NCBI RefSeq assembly: GCF_900142965.1
Contig: NZ_FRCQ01000001.1
Coordinates: 248,001 to 312,000 of the forward strand
From: Rhizobacter sp. OV335
GTDB lineage: Bacteria > Pseudomonadota > Gammaproteobacteria > Burkholderiales > Burkholderiaceae_C
Length of the DNA stretch: 64,000 nt
Reading direction: 5' to 3'
The translations under genes and the position numbers were made by a program. Numbering within the stretch: position 1 is the first letter of the stretch; each line of letters opens with the position of its first letter. The notes beneath the pieces were generated by a model, which saw only the letters and a program-made list of their open reading frames with translations, made no database searches and was not told where the DNA came from. Below are positions 34,201-42,600 of the stretch, one piece after another.

Positions 34201-34973
34201 CCGACCTGCTGCCGGTGGCGCCATGGGGCCTGGCGGCGAGTGCCACGCTCGCAGGGGTCGCGTGGGCGGGCAGCGTGATGCGCCACGATGCGAGCCTGGT
34301 CGATCGCTGGTGGTCGGCGTTGATCGCAGCCTCGGCGCTGGCGTATGCCGTCGTGCTGCCGGCTTCGGGCTCGCGCGCCCTCGCGATGGGTGCGCTGCTG
34401 CTGGTGTGGGCGCTGCGGCTGGCGATCTACATCAGCTGGCGCAACTGGGGCCATGGCGAAGACCGCCGCTACCAGGCGATCCGTGCGCGCAACCAGCCGA
34501 ACTTCGCGTTCAAGAGCCTCTACCTGGTGTTCGGGCTGCAGGCGGCGATCGCGTGGATCGTCGCGATGCCCTTCCTCGCCGGCTTCGCGATCGATGCGCC
34601 GTTCGGCGTCGCCGGTGGCATCGGCGCTGCGCTGGCTGCCTTCGGCATCGTGTTCGAAGCGGTTGCCGATGCGCAGATGGCGCGCTTCCAGGCTGACCCG
34701 GCGAACCGGGGCCAGGTGATGGACCGCGGCCTGTGGCGGCTGAGCCGCCACCCGAACTACTTCGGCGAGGCTTGCGCCTGGTGGGGTCTGTGGCTGATGG
34801 CGGTGCCGGCCGGCGGCGCCTGGAGCATCGTTTCGCCGCTCGTGATGACGACGCTGCTGCTGAAGGTGTCCGGCGTCACGCTGCTCGAGCAGGACATCGG
34901 CGAGCGCCGCCCCGCCTACCGCGACTACATCCTGCGCACCAGCGCGTTCGTGCCGTGGTGGCCGAAGCGCTGA
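34197..34973 (+). CDS. DUF1295 membrane protein (steroid 5-alpha-reductase-like)
   Basis: 258 residues with six or so TM helices. C-terminal motif SRHPNYFGEACAWWGLW and GERRPAYRDYILRTSAFVPWW are hallmarks of DUF1295/ICMT-fold reductases. The family is often found next to CFA-like methyltransferases in proteobacteria, and a joint role in modifying unsaturated fatty acids (for example a reduction step after methylation) is inferred, not shown. Translation is coupled to the methyltransferase. Its stop codon abuts that of the convergent binding-protein gene. Confidence 0.85.
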   Translation: MTDLLPVAPWGLAASATLAGVAWAGSVMRHDASLVDRWWSALIAASALAYAVVLPASGSRALAMGALLLVWALRLAIYISWRNWGHGEDRRYQAIRARNQPNFAFKSLYLVFGLQAAIAWIVAMPFLAGFAIDAPFGVAGGIGAALAAFGIVFEAVADAQMARFQADPANRGQVMDRGLWRLSRHPNYFGEACAWWGLWLMAVPAGGAWSIVSPLVMTTLLLKVSGVTLLEQDIGERRPAYRDYILRTSAFVPWWPKR

Positions 34974-36089
34974 TCAGCGCCGGAACTTGCCGTCCGGGCC
35001 GATGATCGACAGGTCGGCGAAATCGAGCCCGGTGTGGTCGGTGGTGCTGTAGCTGATGTCCATGCCGCCCACGTCGTAGTGGTTGATGCCGTTCAGCGCG
35101 GCCACCAGCCGTTCGCGCGTCGGGTTCGGGCCGGCGCGGCGCAGGCCTTCGACCAGCACCTTCGCGGCGGCAAAGCCTTCCATCATCGCGGGCGAGACGC
35201 CGTCGAGCTTGCGTGCCCGCGCGAGTTCCAGCGCTTCCTTGACGAGCGGCGACGCGATCGAGCGCTCGTACGGGAACACCTGCGAGACGATGGTGCCGCG
35301 GCCGTAGTCGCCCATCGCCCTGATGAAGCCGCTGGAGGCGTTGTTCGACAGCGTCACCACCTGCGCCATCGAGCCGGCCTTGCGCAGCGCCATCGTGCCC
35401 TCGGCCACCGCGCCGGCCGAGCCGATGAACAGCACCGCTTGCGCGCCGGACTTCGCCACCTGCGGCGCCAGCTGGCTGAAATCGGGTTGGCTGCGATCGA
35501 ACTTCGCGAGCATCGCCGGGTTCTTGCCGATGGCCTCGAAGCCGGCCACCGCGCCCTGCACCGCATCGGCGCCGAAGCTGTCGTCGACCTGCAGCACCGC
35601 GATGCGGTCGACGCTGACCAGGCTCAGATGGCGGATCATGCGCTCGGCCTCGCGCTGGTAGGTGGCGCGTACGTTGAAGACGTAGGGGTGCACCGGCTTG
35701 TGCAGCGCCATCGCGCCGGTCGACGGCGCGATCATCGGCACCCGGTGCTCGGTCAGCAGCGGCAGGAGGGCCTGCGCATGCGGCGTGCCGCGGCCGAGGA
35801 ACATCGCCAGCACGCGCTTCTCGACGATCAGCGTCTTCGCGTTCTCGGCGCTGAGCGCGGGGTCGAACTGGTCATCGGTGGAGACCAGCTGGATCTGCTG
35901 GCCGTGCACGCCGCCCTGGGCATTGATCGAGTCGATGTAGAGCTTCGCGCCGTCGGTGTTCTCCTTCACGCCGGCCGCCACCGGTCCGGTGAAGCCGGCG
36001 GTCTGTCCGATCAGGAGCTGGGCTGCGGCGGGGGCGCCGATCGACATCATCGTGGCCGCCAGGGCCAACGCACCGAGGTACTGCTTCAT
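34974..36089 (-). CDS. LivK-type ABC substrate-binding protein (copy 4)
   Basis: 371 residues, Peripla_BP_6, Sec signal peptide MKQYLGALALAATMMSIGAPAAAQ. LLIGQTAGFTGPVAAGVKEN, STDDQFDPALSAENAKTLI, STGAMALHKPVHPYVFNVRATYQREAERM align almost word for word with copy 5, so the two are recent tandem paralogues. Both end LDFADLSIIG.DGKFRR. An 8-bp inverted repeat lies 20 bp before the start. Ligand unknown; no permease genes nearby. Confidence 0.9.
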   Translation of the reverse strand: MKQYLGALALAATMMSIGAPAAAQLLIGQTAGFTGPVAAGVKENTDGAKLYIDSINAQGGVHGQQIQLVSTDDQFDPALSAENAKTLIVEKRVLAMFLGRGTPHAQALLPLLTEHRVPMIAPSTGAMALHKPVHPYVFNVRATYQREAERMIRHLSLVSVDRIAVLQVDDSFGADAVQGAVAGFEAIGKNPAMLAKFDRSQPDFSQLAPQVAKSGAQAVLFIGSAGAVAEGTMALRKAGSMAQVVTLSNNASSGFIRAMGDYGRGTIVSQVFPYERSIASPLVKEALELARARKLDGVSPAMMEGFAAAKVLVEGLRRAGPNPTRERLVAALNGINHYDVGGMDISYSTTDHTGLDFADLSIIGPDGKFRR

Positions 36090-36108
36090 CAGGTGTCTCC
36101 GCTCTGTT

Positions 36109-36139
36109 CGTGAAACTCAAGGAAATCCATGGTTTCACG
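36109..36139. promoter_or_regulatory. inverted repeat upstream of binding-protein copy 4
   Basis: CGTGAAAC (36109-36116) and GTTTCACG (36132-36139), perfect 8-bp arms separated by 15 bp, 20 bp before the start codon. It could be an operator or a leader hairpin that occludes the ribosome site. Confidence 0.4.
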
Positions 36140-36179
36140 GGCAGGGCGGGCGTGCCTGCGTGCAGTACGCCTGTCTGCG

Positions 36180-36203
36180 CGTCACGCCGGGGCTGGCGTG
36201 ACG
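36180..36203 (-). terminator. hairpin after binding-protein copy 5
   Basis: CGTCACGCC / GGCGTGACG, perfect 9-bp arms with a 6-nt loop, 15 nt past the stop. No U-run follows. It likely separates or attenuates expression between the two tandem paralogues. Confidence 0.4.
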
Positions 36204-36218
36204 TGCTGCGCGGAGTGT

Positions 36219-37322
36219 TCAGCGGCGGAACTTGCCGTCGGCTCCAATGATGGAGAGATCTGCAAAATCGAGACCGCTGTGGTCGGTCGTGCTGTAGCTG
36301 ACCTCCATGCCGCCGATGTCGTACTTGTGCAGGTTGTTCAGCGCCGCGAGCAGCTTGTCGCGCGTCGGCGTGCCGCCGCCGCGGCGCAGGCCTTCGACCA
36401 GCACCTTCGCGCCGGCAAAGCCTTCCATCATCGCGGGCGACACCGCATCGAAGCCCTTGGCCTTCGCGAGCTCGGTCGCTTCCTTGACGATCGGCGACGC
36501 GATCGAGCGCTCGTACGGGAACACCTGCGTGACGATCACGCCGCGCGCGTTGTCACCCATCAAGGTGATGAAGCCGCCGGCCGAGTTGTTCGACAGCGTG
36601 ACGATCTGCGCCGGGCTGCCGGCATCGCGCAGCGCCTTCGTGCCTTCGGCGACAACGGCGCCCGAGGCGATGAACAGCACGGCCTGCACGTTCATCTTGA
36701 CCATCTTCGGCACGATCGCGCTGAAGTCGGGTTTCGCGCGGTCGAACTTCTCGACCGCTGCCGGCTGCTTGCCGACCGCGGTGAAGCCGGCCGTGGCGCC
36801 GACGACCGCATCGGTGCCGAAGCTGTCGTCGACGTGCAGCACCGCGATGCGCTCCATGCCGATCAGGCTCAGGTGGCGGATCGCGCGCTCGGCCTCGCGC
36901 TGGTAGGTGGCGCGCACGTTGAAGATGTACGGGTTGACCGGCTTGTGCAGCACCATCGCGCCGGTCGACGGTGCGACCAGCGGCACCCGGTACTCGGCCA
37001 GCAGCGGCGCGATCGCCTGCGTGTGCGGCGTGCCGCGCACCAGGAACAGCGCGACCACGTTCTTCTCGGTGATCAGCTTCTTAGCGTTCTCGGCCGCGAG
37101 CTTCGGATCGAACTTGTCGTCCAGCGAGACCAACTCGATGGGCTGGCCGTTGATGCCGCCGCGCGCGTTCACCGCGTCGAAGTACATCTTCGCGCCGTCG
37201 GTGGTCTCCTTGACGCCGGCGGCGACCGCGCCGGTGAAGCCTGCCGTCTGGCCGATCATGATCTGGGCGGCCGCACTGGCCGCGAGGCTGGACAAGGCCA
37301 GCGCGCAAAGAAGCTTCTTCAT
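36219..37322 (-). CDS. LivK-type ABC substrate-binding protein (copy 5)
   Basis: 367 residues, Sec signal peptide MKKLLCALALSSLAASAAAQ, then IMIGQTAGFTGAVAAGVKET and VNARGGINGQPIELVSLDDKFD. Paralogue of the gene 129 bp downstream. The conserved block STGAMVLHKPVNPYIFNVRATYQREAERAIRHLSLI is shared. It is probably a high-affinity periplasmic receptor for an amino-acid-like or aromatic compound. Like the others, it lacks transport partners here. Confidence 0.9.
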   Translation of the reverse strand: MKKLLCALALSSLAASAAAQIMIGQTAGFTGAVAAGVKETTDGAKMYFDAVNARGGINGQPIELVSLDDKFDPKLAAENAKKLITEKNVVALFLVRGTPHTQAIAPLLAEYRVPLVAPSTGAMVLHKPVNPYIFNVRATYQREAERAIRHLSLIGMERIAVLHVDDSFGTDAVVGATAGFTAVGKQPAAVEKFDRAKPDFSAIVPKMVKMNVQAVLFIASGAVVAEGTKALRDAGSPAQIVTLSNNSAGGFITLMGDNARGVIVTQVFPYERSIASPIVKEATELAKAKGFDAVSPAMMEGFAGAKVLVEGLRRGGGTPTRDKLLAALNNLHKYDIGGMEVSYSTTDHSGLDFADLSIIGADGKFRR

Positions 37323-37474
37323 GGAGTCTCCGGTTTTATCCCTGGGGCATGGGCCGCGGGCCGTGTCGACTCACTGTCCCGACGGCGCACGGCAGGGCGG
37401 GATGTTTTCACATGTAACGACTGCGCGAGCACGTCAAGTGGACGAAATGTCCACCCAGTCGCGTTCGGCGCGAC

Positions 37475-39454
37475 TTAGTTCGCGGTCGGCCCGTTTTCGT
37501 CGTCGCCCGTCAGCTCCGGGTCATCAGGGCGCCACTGATCCAGCACCGTGCGCAGGCTCTCGAACTGCATCGGCTTGGTCAGGTGCTCGTCCATGCCGGC
37601 CTCGAGGCTGGATTGGCGGTCGGCGGCCAGCGCATGCGCGGTCAGCGCGACGATCGGGAACGGCCGCAGCGTGCCGTCGGCCTGCAGCGCGCGCAGCCGG
37701 CGGGTCGCCTCGACGCCGTCCATGCCCGGCATCTGGATGTCCATCAGCACCAGGTCGGGCGCCTTCTCGAGGCAGTGCGCGAGCGCCTCTTCGCCGCTGG
37801 CGGCGACGCTGACCTTCATGCCCAGCACCATCAGCATCTCGCGCGCGACCAGTTGGTTCAGCGGGTTGTCCTCGACCACCAGCACGTGCATGCCGGGGCG
37901 CATCGGCGTCGACGGCTCGGACCGTGCCGGTGCCGGGCGCGCCTCGGCGCTGGCGACCGTGCGCAGCTCGGCCGGCGTCAGCGGCTTCAGCAGCACCGCC
38001 ATGCCGCTGCGCGCGGCCCGCTCGAGCAGCACCGGCTGGTGGAAGTCGGGGCGCAGCAGCAGCGTGACGCGCGTGCCCTCAGGCAGTGCGCGGCGCAGCG
38101 CTCCCAGGTCGCTGGCGTCGTCGAGGCCGTCCTCGGCCAGCACGATGCAATCGGGCGCGCGGCCGCCGAGCAGCGCGCGCCGCGTGGCCTGCGCCAGGTC
38201 GGGGATCAGCTCGGTGGTCCAGCCCAGGCGCTCGATGCGGCGCGGCAGCCACGGCGAGGTCGTCGCGTTGCGCACCACCAGCCAGGCGTGGCCGGGCGCG
38301 TGCGGCGCGGGCGCCGGCTGGGCCACCGCCGCGAGCCGCAGCTCGACGGTGAACACCGAGCCGCGGCCGGGCACGCTGCTGGCCGTCACGCGGCCGGCCA
38401 TCAGCGCGGCCAGCTTGCGTGCGAGCGACAGCCCGAGCCCGGTGCCGCCGTGCTGGCGGCGCGCGCTGTTGTCGCCCTGCTCGAAGGGCCTGAACACGCG
38501 CTCGAGGGTGGCGGCGTCCATGCCGGTGCCGGTGTCGTGCACCTGGATGCGCAGCAGCCACGGGCCGTCGGCCTGGGCACGCAGCTCGGTGACCAGCGCG
38601 ACATGGCCGTGCGCGGTGAACTTGACCGCATTGGCCAGCAGGTTCGAGACGATCTGGCGCACGCGCGCCGGGTCGCCCTGGAACTGCGTCTGCTCGCCGA
38701 GGTAGTCGTACAGCATCGTCAGGCCGCGGCCGTGCACCTGCGGCATGAAGCCGCGGAAGGTCTCGGCCAGCAGCTGCGAGAGGTCGAAGGTTTCGAGCCG
38801 CAGCGCGAGTTCGCCGGCCTCGGCGCGGGCGTAGTCGATCACGTCGCCGATCAGGCGCAGCAGCGACTGGCCGGATTGCTGCGCCAGTTCGAGGTAGCCG
38901 CGCTGCTCGTTGTGCGTGGCCAGGCGCTGCGCCAGTTCGGTCATGCCGAGCACCGCGTTCAGCGGCGTGCGCAGCTCGTGGCTCATGTGGGCCAGGAAGG
39001 CGGCCTTGGCCTGGGTGGGCGCGGCGTCGGTGTCGAGTTCGCGCAGGCTGCCGGCCAGCCGGGTGGCCGCGGCGCCGCTGTCGACGGTGGCGCGCATGCG
39101 CACCTGGAACCAGCGCAGGCTGCCGTCGGCCGTGCGCAGGCGCAGGCGCCCGTCGACGGTGTGGCCCGGTGCGCGCGTCGCGGCGCCGCACAGCGCATCC
39201 CAGCGCGGCAGGTCGGGCGGGTCGATGCGTGTGCGAATGGCGGACGGTTCGTCGGCCAGGTCGGCGCCGAGCAGCTCGCGGCAGCGCGGCGAATGCCAGG
39301 CGCGCTGCGGTGTCGGGTGCAGCGTGCGCTCCTGGGAGATTCCTGGGGTGAGTTCGTGCTCCCACACGCCCTCGCCGACGACATCCATCAGCCGCGCTGC
39401 GCGGCCGCTGTCGGGGGGGAGGGGTGGAATCGGAGGTACTGCTGATGCTTTCAT
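37475..39454 (-). CDS. hybrid sensor histidine kinase with PAS and a degenerate receiver
   Basis: 659 residues from the ATG at 39454. PAS-like domain about 20-140 (WHSPRCRELLG, GRLRLRTADGSLRWFQVRMRA); HisKA with His159 (MSHELRTPLNAVLGM); HATPase (NLLANAVKF, DTGTGMD, GGTGLGLSLARKL). A receiver-like segment about 395-505 follows, in which the phospho-Asp position in APDCIVLAED reads Ala while the Lys (LLKPL) is kept. A complete receiver comes last (VVEDNPLNQ, LVLMDIQMPGMDG). No TM segments, so a soluble sensor. ATGs at 39493 and 39532 are possible starts; no ribosome site decides. Confidence 0.88.
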   Translation of the reverse strand: MKASAVPPIPPLPPDSGRAARLMDVVGEGVWEHELTPGISQERTLHPTPQRAWHSPRCRELLGADLADEPSAIRTRIDPPDLPRWDALCGAATRAPGHTVDGRLRLRTADGSLRWFQVRMRATVDSGAAATRLAGSLRELDTDAAPTQAKAAFLAHMSHELRTPLNAVLGMTELAQRLATHNEQRGYLELAQQSGQSLLRLIGDVIDYARAEAGELALRLETFDLSQLLAETFRGFMPQVHGRGLTMLYDYLGEQTQFQGDPARVRQIVSNLLANAVKFTAHGHVALVTELRAQADGPWLLRIQVHDTGTGMDAATLERVFRPFEQGDNSARRQHGGTGLGLSLARKLAALMAGRVTASSVPGRGSVFTVELRLAAVAQPAPAPHAPGHAWLVVRNATTSPWLPRRIERLGWTTELIPDLAQATRRALLGGRAPDCIVLAEDGLDDASDLGALRRALPEGTRVTLLLRPDFHQPVLLERAARSGMAVLLKPLTPAELRTVASAEARPAPARSEPSTPMRPGMHVLVVEDNPLNQLVAREMLMVLGMKVSVAASGEEALAHCLEKAPDLVLMDIQMPGMDGVEATRRLRALQADGTLRPFPIVALTAHALAADRQSSLEAGMDEHLTKPMQFESLRTVLDQWRPDDPELTGDDENGPTAN

Positions 39455-39652
39455 GGCGCCACACGCACACGGCACGCGTGAAGCGTCGCGCATGGTAGCC
39501 AATGGACTCCATCTGGGCAATGCGCTTCGCATGTTCGATGTGTTGCACCACGTCAGCGGGGTTGCTGACGGCTACTGACCAATGGCCCGCCGCCGTGCTC
39601 ACCCGGCCCGGCTCCCTAGAATCTTCGGCTCCGCATTCCGAAAGCCCTCCCC

Positions 39653-42600
39653 ATGTCCGATGTCGTCCCCGATGACACGACCGGCGTCATCCGCATCCGC
39701 GGCGCGCGCCAGCACAACCTGAAGAACCTGGACCTCGACATCCGCACCGGCGAGATGACGGTGGTGACCGGGCCGTCGGGCTCGGGCAAGTCGAGCCTGG
39801 TGTTCGACACCTTGTACGCCGAGGGGCAGCGGCGCTACGTGGAGACCTTCAGCGCCTATGCGCGGCAGTTCCTCGACCGGATGGACCGCCCGGCGGTCGA
39901 CCGGGTCGACGGCGTGCCGCCGGCGATCGCGATCGACCAGACCAACCCGGTGCGCACCTCGCGCTCGACGGTCGGCACGATGACCGAGCTGAACGACCAC
40001 CTGAAGCTGCTGTACGCCCGGGCGGCCGCGCTGTTCGACAAGCAGACCGCGCAGCCGGTGCGGCACGACACGCCGGAGACGATCTATGCGGAGTTGATGA
40101 GTCGCACGGCGGCGAGCGATCCGCGGCTGGTCGTGACCTTCCCGGTCGAGCTGCCGGCGGTGACGACGCCCGAGGAGATCGAGCAATGGCTCGCTGCCAG
40201 CGGCTTCACCCGCGTGCAGGCCGAACGCGAGCTGGCGACGCCGACCGGTCCGCGCAAGGTGCTGGACGTCGTGGCGGACCGCTTCCGGCTGCAGAACACC
40301 GAGAAGGTGCGCGCGGTCGAGGCGATCGAGACGGCGCTGAAGCGCGGCAGCGGGCGGGTGAATGTGTATGTGGTGGCCGAGGAAGGCGAACCGGCACTTT
40401 GGCGTTTCTCCACCGGCCTGCACTGCCCCGACAGCGACCTGCGCTACAGCGAGCCGCAGCCCGCGCTGTTCTCGTTCAACTCCGCGATGGGCGCCTGCGA
40501 GACCTGCCGCGGCTTCGGGCGCGTGATCGGCGTCGACTGGGGCCTGGTGATCCCGGACCACCGCAAGACGCTGCGCTCCGGCGCGATCAAGACCATCCAG
40601 ACGCCGGCCTGGAAAGACTCGCAGGACGACCTGCTGAAGTACGCCGCCGAGGCCGGCATCCCGCGCGACGCCGCGTGGTCGCAGCTCAGCGAGGCGCAGC
40701 GCGACTGGGTCATCAGCGGCTCGCCGCACTGGAAGGGCAACTGGAACAAGCAGTGGTACGGCATCAAGCGCTTCTTCGAGTACCTCGAATCGAAGTCGTA
40801 CAAGATGCACATCCGCGTGCTGCTGTCGAAGTACCGCAGCTACACGCCTTGCACCACCTGCGGCGGTGCGCGCCTGAAGACCGAGGCCTTGCTGTGGCGC
40901 CTGGGCAGCAAGCCCGATGCCGACGGCGTGCTGCCGCCCGCGAAGCGCTTCCTGCCGCAAGGCACCACCTGGTCGCGTGACCAGCTCGAGGTGCTGCCCG
41001 GCCTGACGGTGCACGACCTGATGCTGATGCCGATCGAACGCATCCGCCGCTTCTTCGACGGCATCACGCTGCCCAGCACGATGCTGGACGACGCGCTGAA
41101 GCTGCTGCTCGACGAGATCCGCACGCGCCTGAAATACCTGTGCGATGTCGGCCTCGGCTACCTGACGCTGGACCGCCAGAGCCGCACGCTGAGCGGCGGC
41201 GAGGTGCAGCGCATCAACCTCACCACCGCGCTCGGCACCTCGCTGGTCAACACCATGTTCGTGCTCGACGAGCCGAGCATCGGCCTGCATCCGCGCGACA
41301 TGAACCGCATCGTCGAGGCGATGCACCGGCTGCGCGATGCCGGCAACACGCTGGTCGTCGTGGAGCATGACCCGGCGGTGATGCTGGCCGCCGACCGGCT
41401 GATCGACATGGGCCCCGGCCCCGGCGAGCGCGGCGGCAACATCGTGTTCGACGGCACGCCGGAAGAGATCCGCCATGCCGACACGCTGACCGGCGCCTAC
41501 CTCGGCGCGCGCAAGCAGGTCGGCCTGGGCGGGCTGAAGCGGCTGGTCACCGAGGCGACGCCGAAGCTGATCCTCGAAGGCGCGCGCGACCACAACCTGA
41601 AGAACGTGACGGTCGAGTTCCCGCTGCAGCACCTGGTCTGCGTGACCGGCGTCTCCGGCTCCGGCAAGAGCACGCTGATGCAGGACGTGCTGTTCCCGGC
41701 GCTCGCGCGGCATTTCGGCAAGGCCACCGAGACGCCCGGCGAGCACGACCGACTGCTCGGCGCCGACTGGCTGACCGACGCGGTGTTCGTCGACCAGTCG
41801 CCGATCGGCAAGACCGCGCGCTCGAACCCGGCCAGCTACGTCGGCGCGTTCGACGAGATCCGCAAGCTGTTCGCGCAGACGCCGCTGGCCGGCCAGCGCG
41901 GCTACGGCGCCGGCATGTTCAGCTTCAACGCCGGCGACGGCCGCTGCCCGACCTGCGGCGGCTCGGGCTTCGAGCATGTCGAGATGCAGTTCCTGTCCGA
42001 CGTGTACCTGCGCTGCCCCGATTGCGACGGCCGCCGCTACCGCGGCGAGATCCTCGACGTGAAGATCGAACGCCGCCTGCCGGGCGAGGTGGCGCGCGAG
42101 CTGAGCGTGGCCGACGTGCTGGAGCTGACCGTCAGCGAGGCGGTGCAGATGTTCGCGCAGGACCGCGAGGTGCTGCGCGTGCTGCAGCCGATCGTCGACG
42201 TCGGCCTCGAGTACGTGAAGCTGGGCCAGCCGGTGCCGACGCTGTCGGGCGGCGAGGCGCAGCGGCTGAAGCTGGCCGGCTTCCTGGCCGAGGCGGCGCA
42301 GACGACGACCGCGAGCCGCCAGCCGGTCGCGAAGAAGGGCACGCTCTTCATGTTCGACGAGCCGACCACCGGCCTGCACTTCGACGACATCGCGAAGCTG
42401 ATGCGCGCGTTCCGCAAGCTGCTGGATGCCGGGCATTCGCTGGTCGTGATCGAGCACAACCTCGACGTGGTCCGCGCGGCCGACTGGCTGATCGACCTCG
42501 GGCCGGAAGGCGGCGAGGGCGGCGGCCTGGTGGTGTGCACCGGCACGCCGGAGGACGTGAAGCTGCATCCCACGTCGCACACCGGCCGCGCGCTGGCGGA

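Noticed and set aside
34967..34980. GCGCTGATCAGCGC palindrome at the junction of convergent stops
   Set aside because: It arises from two abutting TGA stops and similar final codons; no spacer or U-run, so probably chance.
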